From NCBI GenBank assembly GCA_937960645.1, contig CALGPJ010000058.1, positions 1 through 54,823 of the forward strand: DNA of 54,823 nucleotides, written 5' to 3'. Below the pieces are notes generated by a model. That model was not told the DNA's origin, did not search any database, and saw only the letters and a program-made list of their open reading frames with translations. How positions within the stretch are numbered: the first letter of the stretch is position 1; each line of letters starts with the position of its first letter. Both the position numbers and the translations under genes were made by a program. Of this stretch, positions 9,438 to 17,573 are shown piece by piece. Source of the stretch: an uncultured Spirochaetia bacterium. Lineage in GTDB: Bacteria > Spirochaetota > Spirochaetia > JABEVK01.

Positions 9438-10398
9438 GGGGATCATCCCGCCAGGGGTACTCGATTTTTTAAAAAATCCCGACACCTTTCTGGTGGTGGG
9501 GCATTCCGAGCCGGATGCCGACTGTTTGGGATCGCAGATCGCTCTGGCCCATGTGGTCCAGTCTTTGGGCGGACGGGCGGTCCTTGCTTCGGCCGGGCCC
9601 TTCCTGCGGCCCGAAATCAAGCCCTGGGAGTCGCTGTTTCTCGCGGATCCGGATGCCTGTCCCCGTGTCGATCGGGCGGTGGTGCTGGATTGCTCGAGTC
9701 CCTCCCGCGCAGGGCCCTGGCAGGCAAAGATGACGGGGCTTCCTGTTCTGGTCATCGACCACCACGCCGGCACCGACCGCTGTGGGGAAGTGGATTACAT
9801 CGACCCGGAAGCCCCCAGTACCGCCCTGCTCGTTTTTCGAATCTACGAGGCTCTGGGACTTCCTCTGACACCGGCCGTCGCCTACAGCCTGATGCTCGCT
9901 TCGTGCACCGATACAGGGTTCTTCCGACACCTGGGTCCCGCACAGGGTGAAACACTGCGAATGTGCGCCCAATTTTCGGACCTCGGCGTCAGCCTCCAGG
10001 ACATCCATGCGCTCATGACCGGTGGCCAGCTTGCAACCAATTTGCGGCTTCTCGGAAATCTTCTGGGACGTCTGCAGCTGCACTACGAGGGCAGACTCGC
10101 TTATACCTTCGAGGAAGAGGGGGAGCGCGAAAGCCTGCAGGCATCGAACCGCCCCTCGGACCTTCTCTACCAGCTGATATTCACCATCGATTCGGTGGAG
10201 ATGGCCGTGGTACTACGGACCGAAAACGGGGCGACGATCGGCGGACTACGCAGCCGCCGGACGATCGATTGTGCCCAAATCGCCTCGGGACTGGGCGGAG
10301 GGGGGCACGTTCGGGCCAGCGGTTTTCGAACCGAGAAGCCACTCGATCAGGTCAAAACGTTCATTTTTGCTGAGTTCGAGAGGGCACTCGGCGGTTGA
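9394..10398 (+). CDS. DHH-family phosphoesterase (NrnA-like)
   Basis: Likely a metal-dependent phosphoesterase that degrades short oligoribonucleotides and/or dephosphorylates pAp. Metal-site motifs are HSEPDAD (37-43), Asp99, DHH (122-124) and TDTGFFR (Asp173). The C-terminal DHHA1 domain ends in GGGHVRASGFR, the usual substrate-binding signature. Length of 334 aa matches NrnA. The start is uncertain: ATG 9394 has no good Shine-Dalgarno, and TTG 9427 inside the end of the previous gene is an alternative that removes 11 residues. Distinguishing nano-RNase from cyclic dinucleotide hydrolase activity is not possible from sequence alone. Confidence 0.9.
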   Translation: MIGSNLTPSSSLSFKGIIPPGVLDFLKNPDTFLVVGHSEPDADCLGSQIALAHVVQSLGGRAVLASAGPFLRPEIKPWESLFLADPDACPRVDRAVVLDCSSPSRAGPWQAKMTGLPVLVIDHHAGTDRCGEVDYIDPEAPSTALLVFRIYEALGLPLTPAVAYSLMLASCTDTGFFRHLGPAQGETLRMCAQFSDLGVSLQDIHALMTGGQLATNLRLLGNLLGRLQLHYEGRLAYTFEEEGERESLQASNRPSDLLYQLIFTIDSVEMAVVLRTENGATIGGLRSRRTIDCAQIASGLGGGGHVRASGFRTEKPLDQVKTFIFAEFERALGG

Positions 10399-10405
10399 TG
10401 CCCCT

Positions 10406-11191
10406 TCAGGGAAGGTCGTGGACCTCGATGTGCAAACGAGTCAGCACCCGGCCCATTTCGTCTCGGATGACCAGTCCGTATGTCCCAGCTTCTTCCAGTT
10501 TTCCCGTTTCCAGCACGGTGGATTTGCCGTGGACCAGGGTCTGCCGCATTCGATAAAGGATTCTCATCGGGTAGGGGTAAGTTCCTCTAAAAAATAGGAT
10601 CTCGACTTCCCCGTCCACCGTTGGAACGACGATAAAAGCGGGCGCCACGCCTGACTTTGCCAAACTGGGGCGCTGATACATCTGAAGACTCGGTCCGACC
10701 TCGACACCGAGGTAGGCCCTGGGTTCCGATACCTCTCCAGAGAAGTCGGTCTGGAAGGGGTCCAGCACCCCAACGATGCGGCCCTTCAATCCGGGTTGGC
10801 TCAGGGACACGATTTCGGTTCCCTGCAGATTTTCCGGGCTGGACAAAATCACCCTATCCCTGTCGAGGAAGATACCGATTTCGGCTGGCACACCCCCAAC
10901 CTCGAAGAACACCAGATCGCCCGGCTGGGCCCGGTCCAGGGAATTCAAGTCCCTTGCCGTGCCCAGGACTCGGACATCGCCCGGAATGAAGCGGCCCATC
11001 ACGCGTGAAAAGCAGGTCTGGACCAGGCGCAGAGAGTCGATGCCGTAGCGCGAATGGCCACCGTGGACGAAGGGAACTCCCAAATACGTGAGAGCCAGCT
11101 GAAGAAATTGTTCCCGGTAGTCTGCAGGGATATTTTGGGGTTGCGCAAAAAGCATCGAGGCAGTGGAGACAGCCAACAGCCAGCGGGCCAT
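10406..11191 (-). CDS. NlpC/P60-like secreted protein with lost catalytic residues
   Basis: NlpC/P60 proteins are usually cysteine peptidases that cut peptidoglycan stem peptides. This 261-aa protein has a short N-terminal signal-like segment, then the NlpC/P60 landmarks YLGVPFVHGG, RYGIDSLRLVQ and PGDLVFF. The catalytic Cys of the usual GxDCSG is Ser53 here. The His of the usual HVGIY is Glu104, and the later IHA position reads ILS. The fold is therefore probably kept without peptidase chemistry. The C-terminal 100 residues look like a beta-rich domain. It ends 7 bases from the convergent DHH gene and is followed upstream by a VTT membrane protein on the same strand. It may be a binding or regulatory pseudoenzyme. 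Confidence 0.75.
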   Translation of the reverse strand: MARWLLAVSTASMLFAQPQNIPADYREQFLQLALTYLGVPFVHGGHSRYGIDSLRLVQTCFSRVMGRFIPGDVRVLGTARDLNSLDRAQPGDLVFFEVGGVPAEIGIFLDRDRVILSSPENLQGTEIVSLSQPGLKGRIVGVLDPFQTDFSGEVSEPRAYLGVEVGPSLQMYQRPSLAKSGVAPAFIVVPTVDGEVEILFFRGTYPYPMRILYRMRQTLVHGKSTVLETGKLEEAGTYGLVIRDEMGRVLTRLHIEVHDLP

Positions 11192-11239
11192 GATTTATTA
11201 TCGGCTAAAACGACCCCAGCGCTCGAATGTCGCCGTCGT

Positions 11240-11839
11240 TTAATTCGAAGACAGTCGAAAAAATAACCCCGTGATGATGAAATACATCACGAAAATTCTG
11301 GGAATGCGGAAGAGGGATGCCAGGATGTAAGTGGGGAAGGGAACCTTCATCAGTCCGGCGATCCAACTGACCGTTGAATACGGCACTGGTGACACGGCGG
11401 CGATGACGACGGCCCAAAAGCCATATTTCTTGATGAGGGTCTCCCCCTTGGCCCTGTAGTATTCCACCATGCGGTGAACAAATTTGATTTTGTCAAAAAA
11501 ATGACCGATGGCCCAACCCGTGCAGCCGCCGAGGATGGAGGCCAAACTCATCATGGAGAGGATCCACACCGCGTTGAGACCTTCCTGTGCGAGGAAGGGA
11601 AAGGTGAGGTCGATGCTACCCGGAACGATCAGGGCGTCGGTGATGTAGGCAAAGGCAAAAAATCCCCAGGTTCCCAGGTTCTGGACGAACCATTTTCCGA
11701 AGGCTTCGATTTGGTCGTTGAAGATGATCATGAGGGAAAGGGCGATGACGGTGGTCGCTGCCAGGGTGATTGCGGTTTGGATCAAAATGGTCCTGGGATT
11801 CAATTCTACCGTCGAAGCATTCTTGGGATGTTCGCTCAT
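11240..11839 (-). CDS. VTT-domain (DedA/YqaA-like) membrane protein
   Basis: Integral membrane protein of about 199 aa. It has an N-terminal transmembrane helix (about residues 20-43), a re-entrant-type region around FFAFAYITDALIVPGS, a Gly-rich helix LASILGGCTGWAIGHFF, and a second half with the family pattern KYGFWAVVIAAVSPVPYS before a last helix. VTT/DedA proteins are linked to lipid scrambling or recycling of undecaprenyl phosphate; which applies here is unknown. I chose ATG 11839, which gives MSEHPK; a GTG at 11854 would add five residues. Neither has a clear Shine-Dalgarno. Confidence 0.85.
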   Translation of the reverse strand: MSEHPKNASTVELNPRTILIQTAITLAATTVIALSLMIIFNDQIEAFGKWFVQNLGTWGFFAFAYITDALIVPGSIDLTFPFLAQEGLNAVWILSMMSLASILGGCTGWAIGHFFDKIKFVHRMVEYYRAKGETLIKKYGFWAVVIAAVSPVPYSTVSWIAGLMKVPFPTYILASLFRIPRIFVMYFIITGLFFRLSSN

Positions 11840-11892
11840 GATTTTAATATACACAATTCATCGGGACTTTCTATCCCTGCCGAGCGAGCACC

Positions 11893-12135
11893 TCATCCCA
11901 GAAACTCTTCCAGCTCTTCCACACTGACCTGCTCCAACAGGTAATAGCGCTCTTCGCCGTTACGAGTTTCGCGGGTGCGCTGTCCGACCACACGGTAGAC
12001 GATTTGCCGGGCCGTGGTCAGGGGCAGGGGGAGCGGCTCTCCATTCAGGCCCACCAAACTCATGAGGGTCAGGGGATGGGAGATTTCCTGGACATCTCCC
12101 TCCGGATAGACGATGTAATGTTCGGTCCAGCGCAT
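11893..12135 (-). CDS. Small protein of unknown function
   Basis: An 80-aa product with no family that I recognise. It has no signal peptide, membrane helix or cysteine. The C-terminal third is acidic (VSVEELEEFLG). A GGAG lies 11 bases before the ATG, a wide but usable spacing. It is the first gene of the minus-strand group and faces mraZ across the divergent promoter region, with a candidate -10 TATAGT about 55 bases upstream. Support is codon pattern and context only. Confidence 0.6.
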   Translation of the reverse strand: MRWTEHYIVYPEGDVQEISHPLTLMSLVGLNGEPLPLPLTTARQIVYRVVGQRTRETRNGEERYYLLEQVSVEELEEFLG

Positions 12136-12189
12136 GTTTCATGATACTCCAACGCCTGGGTTGGGAAAACACCGAGGTGTGCAGGATTC

Positions 12190-12217
12190 ACTATACATCT
12201 GTAAACTCTCTTGCAAA
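12190..12217 (-). promoter_or_regulatory. Candidate divergent promoter for the minus-strand genes
   Basis: On the minus strand TTTGCA (complement of 12212-12217, 4/6 to the -35 box) is followed after 16 bases by TATAGT (complement of 12190-12195, 5/6 to the -10 box). A 12-base palindrome ACACCGAGGTGT lies just downstream at 12169-12180 and could be an operator. Weak evidence. Confidence 0.35.
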
Positions 12218-12257
12218 CTTTTTAGGAAAAATCTTTATTTTTCGGCTTTTCGGTCAA

Positions 12258-12286
12258 TTGACAAAGGTTCGCGGCTGTCTCATATT
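12258..12286 (+). promoter_or_regulatory. Candidate sigma-70 promoter of the division cluster
   Basis: A perfect -35 TTGACA (12258-12263) is followed after 17 bases by CATATT (12281-12286), a 4/6 match to the -10 box. It lies directly upstream of the MraZ boxes and about 50 bases before the mraZ ATG, where the main promoter of the cluster is expected. Confidence 0.65.
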
Positions 12287-12295
12287 GAGGATGAG

Positions 12296-12330
12296 GTGGG
12301 AGAAAGTGGGAAAAAAAGGCGAAGAGTGGT
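12296..12330 (+). promoter_or_regulatory. MraZ operator: three GTGG(G/T) direct repeats
   Basis: GTGGG at 12296-12300, GTGGG at 12306-12310 and GTGGT at 12326-12330 lie on one helical face at 10- and 20-base spacing; the slot at 12316 is empty. MraZ of other bacteria binds direct repeats of this type in its own promoter region, so autoregulation is the likely role. The boxes sit between the candidate -10 and the mraZ start codon. Confidence 0.7.
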
Positions 12331-12338
12331 AAAAAGTA

Positions 12339-12782
12339 ATGATCACGGGGGAATACCGGGTTGCCCTGGACGACAAAAACCGTCTCCTGATTCCGACGCG
12401 AATCCGAACGGATATCGCGGGGGACAACCTGGTTCTCACCAAGGGGATCGACAACTGCCTTTGGCTTTTTCACCCTTCGGAGTGGCAAAAGATTTCGAAC
12501 AGTATTCTGACTTCGACCTCGATGTTTCAGACCCAGGGCCGGATGATTCAGCGCCGGATTTTGGCTCCCGCGGTGGAGCTGGAGGTGGACAAGACTGGGA
12601 GGATCACCATCCCGCCCCTCCTGCGCGAGCACGCCGGCTTGAAGAAGGACTGCCTGGTCCTGGGCATGATTCGGTATCTGGAGATCTGGGACGAGGAAGC
12701 GTATCAGAAGTACCAGGAGGGGACCGAGGCCTCGCTGGGTGAGCTGACCGACCAGATCGCCATCATGTGGCCGAAGGAATGA
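12339..12782 (+). CDS. mraZ: Transcriptional regulator MraZ
   Basis: Ring-forming DNA-binding protein of the AbrB/SpoVT-like fold that usually heads the division and cell-wall cluster and regulates it. The 147-aa product has the two tandem MraZ repeats: one beginning GEYRVALDDKNRLLIP, with the conserved D-K-R-IP pattern, and one with VELEVDKTGRITIPP around residues 80-95. Its own predicted operator lies 9-43 bases upstream. The Shine-Dalgarno is weak. The stop overlaps the rsmH start (ATGA), which suggests coupling. Confidence 0.95.
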   Translation: MITGEYRVALDDKNRLLIPTRIRTDIAGDNLVLTKGIDNCLWLFHPSEWQKISNSILTSTSMFQTQGRMIQRRILAPAVELEVDKTGRITIPPLLREHAGLKKDCLVLGMIRYLEIWDEEAYQKYQEGTEASLGELTDQIAIMWPKE

Positions 12783-13702
12783 GCGTCCACACCAGCGTGA
12801 TGCTCCGTGAGGTGGTGGATTTCTTCACCGACCTCCCGGAAGGCTGCCTGCTGGTGGATGCGACCACGGGAGAGGGAGGGCATTCGGAGGCCCTCCTTCG
12901 CGCTCGGCCTGACCTGAGGCTCGAGTGCTGGGATGTCGATCGCGACATTCAGGCCCGGGCCAGAGAAAGGCTGGCCGGTGCCTTGGACCGGATTCGGTTT
13001 CGGTCGGGTTGGTTTGACGAACTTTTTGACGAGATGGAAGAGGAGCCGGGGGGGATCCTCTTCGATCTGGGTATCAGCATGTTCCACTTTCGTGCGTCGG
13101 GACGGGGATTCTCGTTTCGATCGGGCGAGCCGCTGGACATGCGTCTGAGCCGACAAGGGCCGACAGCTGCCGACCTTGTCAACACCCTCCCCGAGCAGGA
13201 ATTGGAAGATTTGATTCGAACCTATGGGGAGGAAAGGATGGCCCAGCGCATCGCGCGAGAACTGATACATCACCGACCGATTACCACCGCCGACCAACTC
13301 GCGCTCATCATTGCCCAGGCCGTGCCGCGGGGATACGAAAGGGGCAGGATTCATCCGGCCACTCGGACCTTTCAGGCACTGCGCATCGCCGTCAACGATG
13401 AACTCGGAAGACTGGAGAGAGCCCTCGACAAGGGGTTTACCCGTTTGAATCGGGGCGGCAAGATGGCGGTCATCACCTTTCATTCCCTGGAAGACAGGAT
13501 TGTCAAGACGCGCTTCAAGGAATGGTCGCGCTCCTGTATTTGTCCACCCGAAAAGGCCCGTTGCGAGTGCGGCGGAAAGCCGCTGGCAAGCCTCGCGGGG
13601 CGACTCATGCCCACCCCCGAAGAATGTGAAAGCAATCCGCCCAGCCGCAGTGCGATCCTGAGGCTCCTCGTGAAGCTTCGCCATCGGAGGACCGATGCGT
13701 AA
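12779..13702 (+). CDS. rsmH: 16S rRNA (cytosine(1402)-N(4))-methyltransferase
   Basis: SAM-dependent methyltransferase acting on C1402 of 16S rRNA. Landmarks are HTSVMLREV at the N terminus, the SAM-binding VDATTGEGGHS, the catalytic-region equivalent ILFDLGIS, GFSFRSGEPLDMR, HPATRTFQALRIAVN and TFHSLEDRIVK. With ATG 12779 (overlapping the mraZ stop) the product is 307 aa; a GTG at 12767 would add four residues. A cluster of cysteines near CICPPEKARCEC could be metal-binding, as in several homologues. Its place after mraZ is standard. Confidence 0.96.
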   Translation: MSVHTSVMLREVVDFFTDLPEGCLLVDATTGEGGHSEALLRARPDLRLECWDVDRDIQARARERLAGALDRIRFRSGWFDELFDEMEEEPGGILFDLGISMFHFRASGRGFSFRSGEPLDMRLSRQGPTAADLVNTLPEQELEDLIRTYGEERMAQRIARELIHHRPITTADQLALIIAQAVPRGYERGRIHPATRTFQALRIAVNDELGRLERALDKGFTRLNRGGKMAVITFHSLEDRIVKTRFKEWSRSCICPPEKARCECGGKPLASLAGRLMPTPEECESNPPSRSAILRLLVKLRHRRTDA

Positions 13703-13976
13703 CCTCCTGTATTGGGTGGCGGCGGTGATGATTCCCCTGGCCTTGTTCCTTCAGGTCAACCAGGCTTACGATTATTACCGGCTTTCGTCCGATTTGCGAA
13801 AGTTGCGCCGGGAGATCGCGCAAACCTCCGAGCAAAATCGCCAGCTGGAAATCGGCAGATCCATCCTCGAGAATCCCGAAAGAATCGACCGGCTGGCACG
13901 AGAAGAATTAGGCCTTTCGGTCATCGAAAGTCGGAGGATCATCAAGGTAAGACTGAATTCGGGGAGGGGGCCATGA
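13695..13976 (+). CDS. ftsL: FtsL/FtsB-type septal protein
   Basis: Small bitopic division protein of 93 aa. It has one transmembrane helix at about 4-21, followed by a periplasmic coiled coil (about 30-60) and a short tail with NPERIDRLAREELGL, a pattern typical of FtsL/FtsB. It would bridge FtsQ to the FtsW synthase. The assignment rests on topology and position after rsmH, since sequence identity in this family is low. It overlaps rsmH by 8 bases and murF by 4. No ftsI gene follows, unlike in most dcw clusters. Confidence 0.8.
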   Translation: MRNLLYWVAAVMIPLALFLQVNQAYDYYRLSSDLRKLRREIAQTSEQNRQLEIGRSILENPERIDRLAREELGLSVIESRRIIKVRLNSGRGP

Positions 13977-15367
13977 GCGGGCTGTTGAGCGCAGCGGATT
14001 GGCTGAGCATCACCGAGGCGTACCTCCTGGGCAGGGACGACAGACTGGACTCGGTGGTTTCTATCGTGACCGACAGCCGAAAGGCCGAGGCGGGAAGTCT
14101 CTTCGTCGCCCTGGCTGGAGAGCGTGCCTGCGGCTGGGACTACCTCGATCACGCCTATGCAAACGGTTGCACGGTCTTTTGGGGGCCCGAAGCAGCCTCC
14201 GAGTCGCTGGTGCAATTTTGGAAAAATCACCCCGACACCGCGGTGTTGATTTCTCCCGATCCTTTGAATTCCCTGCAACACGCCGCGCGCTGGTACCTGG
14301 CGGAAAGGACCAGGGCTTATCGCATCGGCGTGACAGGTTCCCAGGGAAAAACCACGGCCAAGGAAATGCTGCGAGTGGCCCTGTCGGCCTACGGGCAGGT
14401 GTATTCGCCGCAGGGGAATCTCAACACCGTCATCAGCCTTCCGTGCGAGATCTTCAAAATCGGCCCCGAACACGATTACGCCATTTTCGAGATGGGGATC
14501 GACCGCGTGGGGGAGATGGAGGTCCTGGCCGAGATGATCCGGCCCCAGGCCGCTCTTTTGACCGGTATCGGGACCGCCCACGCGGAGTTTCTCGGGGGAC
14601 GGGAGGGGATCGCTCGTGAAAAGGCCAAAATCGCCTCACGGATGGATCGAACCGGCGTTTTTCTGGTACCCCGGCACGATGATTTTTACGAACAGGTCGT
14701 TCGCGGCGTTTCGGCGAACGTTGTCGGTTATGGCTACGACGATGTCGAGGCGGGAAGCCTGGAGATCTTGTCCTGGACGCGGACTCGGTTCCGTTACCAC
14801 AACCGGTGGGTCGAGATCCCCCAGGCGGGAAAACACTTCGCCCTGATGGCCGTGGCCGTGCTCAAGTTGGTGGAGTTCCTGGGCCACGACCCCGGTCCGG
14901 CCATCGAGGCTCTCGCCGGTTTGAAACTGCCTGGGGGGCGAAGCCGCTGGATCGAGGGGGACATCTCGATTCTGGACGATTCGTACAATGCTAATCCGCA
15001 AAGTGTCGGGGCGCTGTTGGACACCCTGAGCGAATTGCCGCGTCCCAACCATCTGGTCCTGGTGCTAGGTTCGATGCTGGAATTAGGCGATTTGAGCGAG
15101 GACGCGCACCGGCAGTTGGGGCGAAGGGCGGCCAGCCTCCAGCCCGATGTTTTGGTGTGGGTTGGGAAAGAGGCCGGTCTGTCCTATGAGGAGGCAAGGC
15201 CCACGTACCTGGGGCAACACCGATGGTATCCCGACGCCGAGGCTGCCCTGGCCTTCCTTCGAGAGGTGGTGAGTCCCGGCAGCACTTTGGTGGTCAAGGC
15301 CTCGCGAGGCATCGGGTTGGACAAAATCGTCCATCACTTCACTCAGGAGTCTGCGCATGCTCTTTAA
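13973..15367 (+). CDS. murF: UDP-N-acetylmuramoyl-tripeptide--D-alanyl-D-alanine ligase
   Basis: Adds D-Ala-D-Ala to the UDP-MurNAc-tripeptide, the last cytoplasmic step in precursor synthesis. I chose ATG 13973, preceded by GGGGAGGGGG, which gives 464 aa. Mur-ligase signatures are the ATP loop GSQGKTTAKEM, QGNLNTVISLP, EMGIDRVGEM, GIGTAHAEFLGG with a Lys-containing REGIAREKAKI, and DDSYNANPQSV in the C-terminal part. A longer frame upstream of 13973 is only the shadow of ftsL. murE, usually its neighbour, is absent here. Confidence 0.96.
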   Translation: MSGLLSAADWLSITEAYLLGRDDRLDSVVSIVTDSRKAEAGSLFVALAGERACGWDYLDHAYANGCTVFWGPEAASESLVQFWKNHPDTAVLISPDPLNSLQHAARWYLAERTRAYRIGVTGSQGKTTAKEMLRVALSAYGQVYSPQGNLNTVISLPCEIFKIGPEHDYAIFEMGIDRVGEMEVLAEMIRPQAALLTGIGTAHAEFLGGREGIAREKAKIASRMDRTGVFLVPRHDDFYEQVVRGVSANVVGYGYDDVEAGSLEILSWTRTRFRYHNRWVEIPQAGKHFALMAVAVLKLVEFLGHDPGPAIEALAGLKLPGGRSRWIEGDISILDDSYNANPQSVGALLDTLSELPRPNHLVLVLGSMLELGDLSEDAHRQLGRRAASLQPDVLVWVGKEAGLSYEEARPTYLGQHRWYPDAEAALAFLREVVSPGSTLVVKASRGIGLDKIVHHFTQESAHAL

Positions 15368-16436
15368 CCTACTCTTTCCACTCGTGCCCTATTTTTCCGG
15401 TTTCAACGTGGTGCAGTACATCACCTTCCGGGGGGCGGTCGCCGCGGTGTTTGCCCTTCTGTTTTCGTTGTTGCTCGGACCGTGGACCATCAAGCGCCTG
15501 CGAATGTTGAAGGCCAAGCAGTCGATCCGGGACGATGGTCCGCAGACCCATCTCACCAAGGCGGGGACGCCCACCATGGGCGGGATTCTGATGATCGTGT
15601 CCATTGTCCTGAGCTGTCTGCTTTGGATGGACTGGGATTCGGTATATACCTGGCAGGTAGTGGTGGGGACCCTGGCCTTCGGTGCCATCGGTTTCTGGGA
15701 CGATTTTCTCAAAATCACCCGGCGCAACAGCGACGGGCTTTCCGGCCCCCTGAAAATGTTCTGGCAAATCGTGGTGAGTATCGGGTTGATGGTGTGGATC
15801 TACCTGACTCGAAACACACAGACCACCTATCTCTATCTCCCGTTTTTGAAGTTCCCCGTCCTCGATCTCGGACTTTTTTACATCCCCCTGGGTGTGCTGC
15901 TCATGGTAGGTTTTTCCAACGCGGTGAATCTGACCGACGGGCTCGATGGTCTGGCGACGGGTCTTTTGGTCCTCTCGGGAATCACCCTGGCCATCCTGAC
16001 CTATGTTTCGGGGCATGCGGAGTTCAGCCGCTACCTTCTGATTCCTTTCCTTCCCGGCGCGGGTGAGCTGACCATCTACAGTGCCGCCCTGGTCGGCGCC
16101 GCTGTGGGATTTCTTTGGTTCAATTCCCACCCGGCAGAGGTGTTTATGGGGGATACCGGTCCCCTGGCCTTCGGAGGGGTTATCGCCCTGGTCTCGATGC
16201 TCGTCAAAAAAGAAGTTCTTCTCCTGATTTTTGGCGGGGTTTTCGTGCTCGAGGCCGTCTCGGTGATGTGGCAGGTATTCTGGTTCAAGAGGACCGGAAA
16301 ACGATTTTTCCGTATGGCCCCGCTCCACCACCATTTTGAGCTGAGCGGGTGGTCCGAGACCAAGGTGGTGGTTCGTTTTTGGATTTTGGGAGGGCTTTTG
16401 ACCCTCGTCAGTCTTTCAACCTTGAAATTGCAGTAG
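15357..16436 (+). CDS. mraY: Phospho-N-acetylmuramoyl-pentapeptide-transferase
   Basis: Polytopic inner-membrane enzyme that transfers phospho-MurNAc-pentapeptide to undecaprenyl phosphate, forming lipid I. The 359-aa protein has about ten hydrophobic segments. Its cytoplasmic loops carry the family motifs THLTKAGTPTMGG, FWDDFLKI, NAVNLTDGLDGLA, FMGDTG and PLHHHFEL, including the Asp residues needed for Mg2+ and catalysis. The start overlaps murF by 11 bases. Confidence 0.97.
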   Translation: MLFNLLFPLVPYFSGFNVVQYITFRGAVAAVFALLFSLLLGPWTIKRLRMLKAKQSIRDDGPQTHLTKAGTPTMGGILMIVSIVLSCLLWMDWDSVYTWQVVVGTLAFGAIGFWDDFLKITRRNSDGLSGPLKMFWQIVVSIGLMVWIYLTRNTQTTYLYLPFLKFPVLDLGLFYIPLGVLLMVGFSNAVNLTDGLDGLATGLLVLSGITLAILTYVSGHAEFSRYLLIPFLPGAGELTIYSAALVGAAVGFLWFNSHPAEVFMGDTGPLAFGGVIALVSMLVKKEVLLLIFGGVFVLEAVSVMWQVFWFKRTGKRFFRMAPLHHHFELSGWSETKVVVRFWILGGLLTLVSLSTLKLQ

Positions 16437-16442
16437 GAGATC

Positions 16443-17573
16443 ATGCGGGAATACGACTTGCTGCGGCAAAAACAACCGACCCTCGACCATTCCCTGGCCG
16501 CGCTCGTCGTGCTGATCTGCGGTGTCGGTCTGGTGGTGTTGTATTCCGCTTCCTGGTTCATCGGCGAAAGGCTGATGGGTTCCGGTTACCACTTTCTGTT
16601 GAGGCAGCTGAGCTGGGCCGTTGTGGGCGGCCTGGCGGCCTGGCTGATCAGCCGCCTCGATTCCCGATGGTGGCAGAAGGCGGTGCCTCAGCTCCTGGTT
16701 GTGACCCTGGTGTTGATGCTCGTCCCCTTGCTTCCTGTGGTGGGGCGTCCCTTGCTGGGGGCGCGGCGATGGATCATTCTCGGACCCCTGACCTTTCAAC
16801 CCTCCGAACTGCTCAAGCTCACCATGATTCTCTACGTGGCCAACTTTTACTCCCGGCGCCAGGACAGTCTGGACGATCCCAAAGAGACCTTCATTCCGCC
16901 GATGATCGTGGTTCTGGTTCTGAGTGGTCTCTGTCTTCTACAAAACGATTTTTCCGCCGCGGTGTTTTCCTTTAGCCTGGGGCTGGCAATGATGTTCGCT
17001 GCAGGACTCAAGCTGCGCTTTTTGCTTCCCACCATCTTGATCGGTGTACCGGTGGGCATCGTGTTTCTTTTTGCCCGTAGTTACCGTGTCGAGCGGCTGA
17101 TGACTTACTTCAACCCTTACGAGGATCCAACAGGTGCGGGGTACCAGTTGTTGGCCGCTCGCCGAGCCCTAACGAACGGGGGGCTTCTGGGGGTGGGGCC
17201 TGGTGCCGGTGTGCGCAAGTTGGGAGGGGTGCCGGAAGTCCAGGCCGACTTCATCGGGGCCGTTTTCGGGGAAGAATTCGGCCTGGTGGGAATTGTCGCT
17301 CTCTTTTCCCTTTTTGGCTTTTTGTTCTACAAGATCTTTCGGATCGCCATGACCCAAAAAGATCCCTTCGAGGCCCTGGTGGCCACCGGGGTCGCGTTTT
17401 CTCTGGCCTTGCAATTTTTAATAAACATGGGCGTGGTATCCGGTGCCTTGCCGGCCACGGGCTTGCCCCTGCCTTTTTTCAGTTCGGGCGGATCGAGTTT
17501 GTTCATGAATCTTGTGATGATGGGAATTGTACTCAGTCTAACCAGGAGGAACGATGGTCACCAACCTCTCTAG
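16443..17573 (+). CDS. ftsW: Septal peptidoglycan polymerase FtsW (SEDS family)
   Basis: Membrane glycosyltransferase that polymerises lipid II at the septum with a partner class B PBP. The 376-aa protein has about ten membrane helices and SEDS motifs: GARRWIILGPLTFQPSE, QNDFSAAV, NPYEDPTGAGYQ, and the long loop that ends in VQADFIGAVFGEEFG. The late GLPLPFFSSGGSS is typical of FtsW/RodA. Placement between mraY and ftsQ supports FtsW over RodA. Its usual partner FtsI is not encoded in the window. It overlaps ftsQ by 20 bases. Confidence 0.93.
   Translation: MREYDLLRQKQPTLDHSLAALVVLICGVGLVVLYSASWFIGERLMGSGYHFLLRQLSWAVVGGLAAWLISRLDSRWWQKAVPQLLVVTLVLMLVPLLPVVGRPLLGARRWIILGPLTFQPSELLKLTMILYVANFYSRRQDSLDDPKETFIPPMIVVLVLSGLCLLQNDFSAAVFSFSLGLAMMFAAGLKLRFLLPTILIGVPVGIVFLFARSYRVERLMTYFNPYEDPTGAGYQLLAARRALTNGGLLGVGPGAGVRKLGGVPEVQADFIGAVFGEEFGLVGIVALFSLFGFLFYKIFRIAMTQKDPFEALVATGVAFSLALQFLINMGVVSGALPATGLPLPFFSSGGSSLFMNLVMMGIVLSLTRRNDGHQPL

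Noticed and set aside
11198-11205. Perfect GCCGATAA (minus strand) before the pseudo-NlpC gene, like a sigma-28 -10 box
   Set aside because: There is no TAAA-like box 15 bases upstream, and the predicted start would fall at the start codon; chance match is more likely.
12169-12180. Palindrome ACACCGAGGTGT in the divergent region
   Set aside because: Single short copy with no partner site; mentioned with the minus-strand promoter but not claimed as an operator.
13712-13972. Longer murF reading with 87 extra N-terminal codons
   Set aside because: The extra part is the shadow of ftsL; ATG 13973 has a strong Shine-Dalgarno and gives the normal MurF length.
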